Shown: piece after piece, positions 8,436-13,385 of the stretch | Layout: each line of letters starts with the position of its first letter | Position numbering within the stretch: position 1 is the first letter of the stretch | From: an uncultured Lachnospiraceae bacterium | GTDB taxonomy: Bacteria; Bacillota; Clostridia; Lachnospirales; Lachnospiraceae | NCBI GenBank assembly: GCA_902766845.1 | Contig: CACXFD010000144.1 | Span: forward strand, 1 to 13,385 | DNA length: 13,385 nucleotides | Direction of reading: 5' to 3' | Position numbers and translations under genes: made by a program | The notes under the pieces: model-generated | Databases searched by the model: none | The model's input: only the letters and a program-made list of their open reading frames with translations | Told to the model about the DNA's origin: nothing

Positions 8436-8464
8436 TTGAAAAACCGCTGCGGATATGCTACACT
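8436..8464 (+). promoter_or_regulatory. Sigma-A-type promoter of gpmA
   Basis: TTGAAA (8436-8441), 17 bp, TACACT (8459-8464), with TGC (8456-8458) making an extended -10. The leader would be about 58 nt. Confidence 0.8.
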
Positions 8465-8528
8465 ATAGCCGTTTTGAGACCGGACCGATGGGGTGCATCG
8501 GCGGAGGAACAGCCGAAAGGAGAAAAAC

Positions 8529-9275
8529 ATGAAAAAGCTTGTGCTGGTCAGACACGGGGAGAGCGAATGGAATAAGCTGAACCTGTTTACGGGCTGGACC
8601 GACGTGGACCTGAGCGAAAAAGGCCATGAAGAAGCCAAGAGCGCGGGACGCCTGCTCAAGGAGGAAGGGTATGACTTCGACGTCTGCTACACTTCCTACC
8701 TGAAGCGCGCGATCCATACGCTGAATCATATTCTGGATGAGATGGACCGTGCCTGGCTGCCGGTCGTCAAGACCTGGAAGCTGAACGAGCGCCATTACGG
8801 TGCCCTGCAGGGACTGAACAAGGCGGAGACCGCGGAAAAGTACGGCGAGGACCAGGTCAAGATCTGGCGCCGCAGCTTCGACGTCAAGCCCCCGGCGCTC
8901 GAGGATGACGACGAGCGCAGCGCCAAGAACCAGGCCATGTACCGTGACGTGGATCCGGCCTTCCTGCCGGCCAACGAGAGCCTGGAGACCACGATCGAGC
9001 GTGTGGTCCCGTACTTCAACGAAGTCATCAAGAAGGACATCATGGACGGCAAGCGCGTGATCATCGCGGCGCACGGCAACTCCCTGCGCGCGCTGGTCAA
9101 GTACTTCGACAACATGAGCAAGGAAGAGATCATCGGCGTGAACATCCCGACCGGCGTGCCGCTCGTGTATGAGTTCGACGATGAGATGAACGTGACCGGC
9201 CACTACTATCTCGGAGACCAGGAAGCCCTGAAGGCCAAGATGGAAGCTGTCGCGAACCAGGGCAAGGCGAAATAA
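8529..9275 (+). CDS. gpmA: 2,3-bisphosphoglycerate-dependent phosphoglycerate mutase
   Basis: GpmA interconverts 3- and 2-phosphoglycerate in glycolysis and gluconeogenesis through a phosphohistidine. The protein has 248 residues, the normal length for the dimeric/tetrameric dPGM type. RHGESEWN at residues 8-15 holds the phospho-accepting H9. LFTGWTDVDLSEKG and LNERHYGALQG with the catalytic E87 follow. The second active-site histidine is H182 in AAHGNSLRAL. I chose the ATG because AAAGGAG (8516-8522) lies 6 nt upstream. An earlier in-frame ATG at 8493 has no site and adds an atypical basic stretch. The gene has its own promoter and terminator. Its neighbour acts on glucans, so both feed glycolysis, but nothing shows co-regulation. 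Confidence 0.97.
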   Translation: MKKLVLVRHGESEWNKLNLFTGWTDVDLSEKGHEEAKSAGRLLKEEGYDFDVCYTSYLKRAIHTLNHILDEMDRAWLPVVKTWKLNERHYGALQGLNKAETAEKYGEDQVKIWRRSFDVKPPALEDDDERSAKNQAMYRDVDPAFLPANESLETTIERVVPYFNEVIKKDIMDGKRVIIAAHGNSLRALVKYFDNMSKEEIIGVNIPTGVPLVYEFDDEMNVTGHYYLGDQEALKAKMEAVANQGKAK

Positions 9276-9344
9276 GGAAAGGCAAAACAAGGAAGGGACG
9301 GAGCCTCGGATCCTTCCGAAAGCTGGGACCGGTGCAGAAGAGAA

Positions 9345-9382
9345 AAAGGAAGAACGCCCGCAGGAATGCGGGCGTTCTTTTT
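9345..9382. terminator. Bidirectional terminator between gpmA and the GntR gene
   Basis: AGAACGCCCGCA (9351-9362) pairs perfectly over 12 bp with TGCGGGCGTTCT (9367-9378) around a GGAA loop. A T-run follows on the + strand, and A-rich bases (9342-9352) precede it, which become T-rich on the other strand. It can serve both convergent genes. Confidence 0.92.
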
Positions 9383-9407
9383 GGTATCCGACTGGCTGCT
9401 GCGTGGA

Positions 9408-10058
9408 TCAGCGGTTGAACCGCTGAAGCAGGATCACGTTATCCCGGATATTGTCGATATGCTTGCCGAGGAGTTCCTGAGCTTTTGCCAGGTCTCCCTC
9501 CAGCATGGCGTTCACGATGTTCAGGTGCTCCACACGGGACAGAGCCAGACGGCTGGGTTTGCGGGCGGAGACGAAGCGAAGGCGTTCGACCTGCATATTC
9601 AGTGTATTGAGCATCTTGGAAAGATGGGAATTCCCGCTGTAGGAGACGATCATGCGATGCAGGGTACGGTCGGTATAAAAGAAGCGCTTTTCGTCTGTCA
9701 GGCCTTCGATCGCGATCAGTTCATCCCGCAGTGCTTCCAGGTCTTCCCGGGGGATGATCTTGATCGAAGTGCTGAGAGCGTGGGTCTCGAGAAGCTTGCG
9801 AAGGTCAAAGATCTCTTCGATATCCTGCGTCGTGGTCTCCGCGACGAACCAGCCCCGGTTGGGTATCCTTTTGACGAGGCCGTCATTCTCAAGGGCAACG
9901 AGAGCCTCGCGAATGGGCGTGCGGCTGCTGTTCAGCTGCTTTGTCAGGGCGTTTTCCGGAATCATATCTCCGGATTCGAGTTCCCCGCTCAGGATGCGGT
10001 TCAATATCAGATCATAGGCCTCCTTATCGCGGCCGTTCCATTTTCTTTTGTCATCCAT
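9408..10058 (-). CDS. GntR family transcriptional regulator, FadR/FCD subfamily
   Basis: This is a 216-residue cytoplasmic regulator. The N-terminal winged helix-turn-helix (about 8-75) has the GntR pattern: AYDLILNRILSGEL, then LTKQLNSSRTPIREAL and a wing with GLVKRIPNRGWFV. The all-helical FCD domain follows (about 80-205). It keeps the usual metal-ligand set of one Asp and three His, seen in YTDRTLH, VEHLNI and GKHIDN. FCD regulators commonly bind organic acids at this site and release DNA. The gene is divergent from the flavoprotein/TRAP operon with a 338-bp shared spacer, so it is probably the local regulator and its ligand the imported substrate. The ribosome binding site is modest: TGGAG about 11 nt before the ATG. 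The ligand cannot be named. Confidence 0.93.
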   Translation of the reverse strand: MDDKRKWNGRDKEAYDLILNRILSGELESGDMIPENALTKQLNSSRTPIREALVALENDGLVKRIPNRGWFVAETTTQDIEEIFDLRKLLETHALSTSIKIIPREDLEALRDELIAIEGLTDEKRFFYTDRTLHRMIVSYSGNSHLSKMLNTLNMQVERLRFVSARKPSRLALSRVEHLNIVNAMLEGDLAKAQELLGKHIDNIRDNVILLQRFNR

Positions 10059-10120
10059 GTGCGTAAAAACTCCAGCGAAGAATTGACGATGGGTCTGCGA
10101 AGACTCAACAAACTGACCCC

Positions 10121-10149
10121 ATTATAGAGGAGCTCTCGAAAAAATGCAA
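10121..10149 (-). promoter_or_regulatory. Promoter of the GntR regulator gene
   Basis: On the - strand, TTGCAT (10149-10144) is followed after 17 bp by TATAAT (10126-10121), a perfect -10 box. Transcription would start near 10114, giving a leader of about 55 nt. Confidence 0.75.
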
Positions 10150-10283
10150 CCGGTAATAGCCCGGAATTGCTTTGTTTTTAACGAAAAAGCGTGAAAAGGG
10201 ATGTCCGTTCCCGATGGGGAAAGAGGAAACGCTATTCGGCAGAAGACACAAAAAGACGAAGTGTGAATTGGTAAATAGTACTC

Positions 10284-10312
10284 TTGCCGAGGTAAGCCGG
10301 AGGGTGTAAAAT
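10284..10312 (+). promoter_or_regulatory. Promoter of the flavoprotein/TRAP operon
   Basis: TTGCCG (10284-10289), 17 bp, TAAAAT (10307-10312). Transcription would start near 10319, leaving a leader of about 78 nt. Another AT-rich stretch at 10348-10355 has no matching -35 box. The rest of the divergent spacer (10059-10396) holds no gene I can support. Confidence 0.6.
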
Positions 10313-10318
10313 TCAAAT

Positions 10319-10326
10319 TGTCGACA
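10319..10326. promoter_or_regulatory. Candidate GntR operator at the start of transcription
   Basis: TGTCGACA is a perfect 8-bp palindrome lying just where the promoter at 10284-10312 should start transcription. With its flanks it reads TTGTCGACAG, close to the TTGT..ACAA type half-sites seen for many GntR proteins. Assignment to the neighbouring regulator is inference. Confidence 0.4.
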
Positions 10327-10396
10327 GACGGTCGGCGATGCGTGCACTTTATATGTTCCCGAATATTCAGATCAATATTTCTTTACGGGGGAGCGC

Positions 10397-12016
10397 ATGA
10401 AACAGATCAAGACAGATGTTTGCGTGATCGGCGGCGGATGCGCCGGGATCCGCGCGGCATATGAAGCCAAGAAGAGCCATCCGGAACTGGATGTGCTCGT
10501 TGTGGTGTCCGGAAAGATCACGGCCGGCGGCAGCAGCAATCTGATGGCCTCGGAAGCACTGGGCATCAACGCGCCGCTGAACCTGATGGGAGACGGTGAT
10601 TCTCCGGATGTATATTTTGACGACATTTGCCGGACGGGCGGCGGCCTCCAGAATGATCATCTGTGCCGCATCATCGCAGATGAATCGAGCGACCGCATCC
10701 GCGAACTGATGGAGCTCGGCGTCGTATTTCACGGAAATGAGAACGGGCCGATCCAGCAGAAGCTTTCAGGCTGTACCAAAGCCAGATCGCTGACCTGCGG
10801 CGGGGATACGGGCCGTGAGATCGTGCGGGCCCTGCTGACCGCGGCCGTGGAACTTGGCGTCCGGGTCGAGGAAGGCCTTCGGATCCTGAAACTGATCAAA
10901 GATGAAAACGGACGAGTGACCGGCGCGGCCGGCCTCGCAGGTGACGGGGAAGAGACCGTCGTCTGCGCCGGAGCCACGGTCCTGGCAACCGGCGGTGCGG
11001 GCCGCATCTTCAGTAAAAACGTGAATCCGCCGACCCAGATGGGCGACGGGTGGGCCATGGCGTTCGAGGCCGGCTGTACGTTTGCGAATATGGAATTCTT
11101 CCAGGTGGGCCCGGCTGTCATGAAGCCGCATATGATGTTTATCATCCACAGCCATATGTGGCGGCTGCATCCGGTGATGACGAATGCTCTGCACGAGGAG
11201 TTCCTCGGAAGGTACTGCGAGGGTGTTTCCGAGGAGGAGGCGCTGCGGCTGAAGGCTATGTCGTATCCGTTTTCAGTCCGTACGGACGCAAAGTATGTCG
11301 ACATCGCCATGTTCAAGGAGATCACCGAAGGCCGGGGAACCGAAAACGGGGGCGTTTTCTTTGATGTGACACATGTGCCGAAGGAAACGCTCGAAGAAAA
11401 GGCGCCGATCACGTACGAAACGATCCTGCGTGCCGGCGCGGACCTTTCCAGGGATATCATCGAGGTCGGACTGGTGGTCCAGAACTTCAACGGCGGTGTG
11501 GAGATCGACGAGAACGGATATACCGGAGTCCCCGGACTCTATGCCTGCGGCGAGATCACCGGCGGTGTGCACGGTTCGGACCGGCCGGGCGGGAACAACC
11601 TGACAGACACGCAGGTCTTCGGCTATCGCGCCGGCCGTGCCGCGGCGGAATGTGCCGCGGCTGCAAGCGACGCAGACTTCTCTGCGGACCGGCTGAACTT
11701 CGTTCTGGAAGCGGATGAAGAAGAGCAGCAGAAGATCCGGGAGAGCGAAGAACTGTTCTACCGTTACCTGACGATCGTGCGGACGGCGGAGGGGATCGGG
11801 AAGGTCAAAGCCTTCATAAAGGAAAATGACCGGGAAGGCATCAGCCTTCAGCTTCGGAATCGTCTGCTGGTGGCCGGACTGCTGGCGGCCGCGGAAGAAG
11901 CGCGGACGGAGAGCCGCGGAACGCATTATCGGGAAGACTGTCCCGAAACGGATCCGGCCTGGAACCGTACGATCCGGCTGACGCGGGACGAAAACGGGGG
12001 TATCAGGGTCATCTGA
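10397..12016 (+). CDS. FAD-dependent oxidoreductase, fumarate reductase/aspartate oxidase superfamily
   Basis: This is a 539-residue soluble flavoprotein. The N-terminal FAD-binding motif is VCVIGGGCAG (GxGxxG at 12-17). Further family blocks are VLATGGAGRIF, NMEFFQ, EITEGRG, LYACGEITGGVHGSDR and, near the C terminus, SRGTHYREDCPETDPAWN. By eye the family's catalytic or substrate histidines are missing: G238 stands where QFHP has its His, and Q362 where HYxMGG has its His. R295 and the H392/R396 pair appear kept. The His that would bind FAD covalently is also absent, so FAD is probably non-covalent. There is no signal peptide, heme motif or FMN domain, and no iron-sulfur partner gene here. 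GGGGGAG precedes the ATG closely. It likely oxidises or reduces the compound brought in by the TRAP system. The substrate is unknown. Confidence 0.88.
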   Translation: MKQIKTDVCVIGGGCAGIRAAYEAKKSHPELDVLVVVSGKITAGGSSNLMASEALGINAPLNLMGDGDSPDVYFDDICRTGGGLQNDHLCRIIADESSDRIRELMELGVVFHGNENGPIQQKLSGCTKARSLTCGGDTGREIVRALLTAAVELGVRVEEGLRILKLIKDENGRVTGAAGLAGDGEETVVCAGATVLATGGAGRIFSKNVNPPTQMGDGWAMAFEAGCTFANMEFFQVGPAVMKPHMMFIIHSHMWRLHPVMTNALHEEFLGRYCEGVSEEEALRLKAMSYPFSVRTDAKYVDIAMFKEITEGRGTENGGVFFDVTHVPKETLEEKAPITYETILRAGADLSRDIIEVGLVVQNFNGGVEIDENGYTGVPGLYACGEITGGVHGSDRPGGNNLTDTQVFGYRAGRAAAECAAAASDADFSADRLNFVLEADEEEQQKIRESEELFYRYLTIVRTAEGIGKVKAFIKENDREGISLQLRNRLLVAGLLAAAEEARTESRGTHYREDCPETDPAWNRTIRLTRDENGGIRVI

Positions 12017-12028
12017 ACAGACCCTGAT
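12002..12028 (+). other. Intercistronic hairpin around the flavoprotein stop codon
   Basis: ATCAGGGTC (12002-12010) and GACCCTGAT (12020-12028) are perfect 9-bp inverted arms. The TGA stop (12014-12016) lies in the 9-nt loop. A-rich bases follow rather than T-run, so it is not a standard terminator. A role in mRNA processing or stability between the enzyme and binding-protein genes is inference. Confidence 0.6.
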
Positions 12029-12048
12029 CAAATAAAAGGAGGAAGGTT

Positions 12049-13032
12049 ATGAAGAAAAAACTGTTGTGTTGTGTGCTGGTGGCAGTTCTTGCCATCTCGC
12101 TGCTGACAGGGTGCGGTTCTTCCGGTCCCAAGGATCAGACCAAGCCGTCGACGCAGCCGAAGGTCTATTCGCTCGCTTCCGCATCGCTGGGCGGCACCTA
12201 CTACATCGTGGGCACCGGCGTGGCGGACGTAATCACGAAGGCAGATAACAATCTGACGGTCAACAGCGTGACCGCGCAGGGCTCTGCCGGCAACCCGCTG
12301 CTGATCAAGAGCGGCGAAGCCGAGCTCGTCATGACCAACTATCTGTCCGGATCCAAGGCCATCAAGGGCGAGGGAAACTATGAAGAGCCCATCAAACTGG
12401 CCGGTATCTGCCCGCTGCAGTACAGCATCATCCAGTTCTTTACCTTTGCGAACAGCAATATCAATTCGATCGCTGATCTGAAGGGCAAGAACGTCGCGAT
12501 CGGCCCGGCCGGCGGCGGCGGCGCTCTCCTGGTGGAGTCCCTGCTTCCGTACTGGGGCCTGTCTCTGAATGACATCAACGTCAGCTATATCTCCTACGCG
12601 GATGGCACCGATGCCCTGAAAGACGGCAAGGTCGATATGAACGTCCCTCACGGCGCTCCGCCTCTGGAGACGGTCTCCAGCATTGCCGAGACCAACGCGA
12701 TCAAGATCATCAGCATGGAAGATGACATCGTCGACAAGGTCATCGCGGACTATCCGTCCTATTCGAAGACCAAGATCAAGGCCGGCACCTATAAGGGCGT
12801 CGATCAGGATGTGACTTCCGTCGGTATCCAGGATATCCTGGTCTGCAACGCGGATCTGTCGGAGGACGAAGTCTACGAGATCACGAAGGCGATCTGGGAA
12901 GGCATCGAAGGCCTGAGGCAGATCCATCCGTCGCTGGCGGAGATGACGTTCGAGGGTTACAAGGATTCGGTGGTGCCGCTTCATCCCGGCGCCAAGAGAT
13001 TCTACGACGAGAAGGGTATAAAGTATGAATAA
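12049..13032 (+). CDS. TAXI family TRAP transporter solute-binding lipoprotein
   Basis: This is a 327-residue extracytoplasmic substrate-binding protein. Residues 1-22 form a lipoprotein signal (MKKK, a hydrophobic core, then LLTGC with lipidated C22), so it is anchored to the outer face of the membrane. After a short linker the mature part opens with SLASASLGGTYYIVGTGVADVI, the TAXI-type start. GSAGNPLLIKSGEAELVMTN and a segment with GKNVAIGPAGGGGALL follow. These mark the TAXI rather than the DctP class of TRAP binding proteins. AGGAGG lies about 6 nt upstream. The following permease start overlaps its stop by 8 bases. Known TAXI proteins bind organic acids such as glutamate or 2-oxoglutarate. 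The ligand here is not evident. Confidence 0.93.
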   Translation: MKKKLLCCVLVAVLAISLLTGCGSSGPKDQTKPSTQPKVYSLASASLGGTYYIVGTGVADVITKADNNLTVNSVTAQGSAGNPLLIKSGEAELVMTNYLSGSKAIKGEGNYEEPIKLAGICPLQYSIIQFFTFANSNINSIADLKGKNVAIGPAGGGGALLVESLLPYWGLSLNDINVSYISYADGTDALKDGKVDMNVPHGAPPLETVSSIAETNAIKIISMEDDIVDKVIADYPSYSKTKIKAGTYKGVDQDVTSVGIQDILVCNADLSEDEVYEITKAIWEGIEGLRQIHPSLAEMTFEGYKDSVVPLHPGAKRFYDEKGIKYE

Positions 13033-13385
13033 TGAACGTGACAATGGCTTGATGGAAGATGCGGCGCAGGTCTCGCAGGAGATCGGCGAAGCGGCTGCGG
13101 AGGTGGCCGTGGAAACGGCCGCCGAAACGGCTGCCGAGGCCGCTGCATCCGACATGGCTGCGGAAACTGTACCGCAGACGGCCATTGACGCGGACACCGA
13201 TGTCCGGGCAGGCGCCGAACAGGCGCCTGCCCTTGGCAAACGGAAAAAGAAGAAGGAAAAGGAAGTCGTCGTCGCAAAGCGCGAACTGACCGGCATTCCG
13301 TTCATCATCATGACCGTGATCTGCGTTTTCGGCGTGCTCTATCACCTGTGGGTGGGCGCTCTGGCTACGCAGTCTGCGCTGCAGA
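13025..13385 (+). CDS. TRAP transporter fused permease, N-terminal part (cut by window end)
   Basis: Only the first 120 codons are present and the frame is open at the edge. The ATG overlaps the TAXI gene by 8 bases, with GAAGGG (13011-13016) 8 nt upstream. Residues 1-70 are hydrophilic, rich in Ala and Glu, and of low complexity. A basic block GKRKKKKEKE (71-80) follows, and the first membrane segment begins near residue 91 (GIPFIIMTVICVFGVLYHLW). I recognise no family motif in this part. The call rests on context, since TAXI proteins are normally followed by a fused 4TM-12TM permease, and on the start of a membrane domain after a cytoplasmic tail. The extension is longer than I expect for this family. 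Its DNA holds a strong hairpin at 13206-13232. Confidence 0.75.
   Translation, partial: MNNERDNGLMEDAAQVSQEIGEAAAEVAVETAAETAAEAAASDMAAETVPQTAIDADTDVRAGAEQAPALGKRKKKKEKEVVVAKRELTGIPFIIMTVICVFGVLYHLWVGALATQSALQ
13206..13232 (+). other. Strong coding hairpin in the permease gene
   Basis: GGGCAGGCGCC (13206-13216) and GGCGCCTGCCC (13222-13232) are perfect 11-bp arms around GAACA. A smaller hairpin, GGCCGT/ACGGCC with a GGAA loop (13105-13120), lies upstream. Both fall in the low-complexity part of the permease. No T-run follows. Confidence 0.6.

Noticed and set aside
5930..8659. Long open frame of 909 codons on the - strand opposite the GH13 gene
   Set aside because: It is antisense to a gene with all four GH13 regions. 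The translation is Arg/Pro/His-rich without domains, as is typical for shadows in high-GC DNA.
10397..12016. Plain annotation as fumarate reductase or NadB
   Set aside because: The histidines expected in the QFHP and HYxMGG blocks look replaced, no frdB or nadA/nadC genes are adjacent, and a transporter operon surrounds it. I kept a superfamily-level call.

Overview
The window looks like chromosomal DNA of a GC-rich member of the Firmicutes (Bacillota), probably class Clostridia and possibly Lachnospiraceae-like. This rests on the gene order HU - RqcP - DivIC-type protein - TilS - HPRT - FtsH, strong AGGAGG ribosome binding sites, TTG and GTG starts, tRNAs without encoded CCA, and sigma-A-like promoters. 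The family placement is inference. I see no phage genes, insertion sequence, CRISPR array or rRNA.

Layout. 1-332: three tRNA genes (Asn, Glu, Cys) closed by a strong terminator. 333-1040: a long spacer with helically phased A-tracts and a near-consensus promoter, then the gene for HU and its terminator. 1109-5749: housekeeping genes all on the + strand. These are RqcP (ribosome quality control), a DivIC/FtsB-type divisome protein, TilS (tRNA-Ile lysidine synthase), HPRT (purine salvage) and FtsH (membrane protease). tilS-hpt-ftsH overlap and are probably translationally coupled. The sporulation genes yabP, yabQ and spoIIE, which often sit in this cluster in spore formers, are absent here. 5883-8401: a promoter, then a terminator hairpin about 60 nt downstream, then a cytoplasmic GH13 alpha-glucan hydrolase. 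8436-9382: gpmA with its own promoter and a probably bidirectional terminator.

9408-13385 is the accessory part. A FadR/FCD-type GntR repressor (- strand) is divergent from an operon that encodes a soluble FAD-dependent oxidoreductase of the fumarate reductase/aspartate oxidase superfamily, a TAXI-type TRAP solute-binding lipoprotein, and the start of a fused TRAP permease cut by the window edge. The natural reading is regulated uptake and intracellular redox conversion of one organic acid. The substrate is unknown. The flavoprotein appears to lack two of the histidines that define fumarate/succinate enzymes, so the locus may handle something else. This is the best candidate for new biology here, though the component families are known.

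A second theme is unrelated short tandem repeats: periods of about 44 bp (1343-1517), 16 bp (1989-2050), 39 bp (6016-6100) and 33 bp (6335-6418, coding). Several strong hairpins lie at gene junctions.
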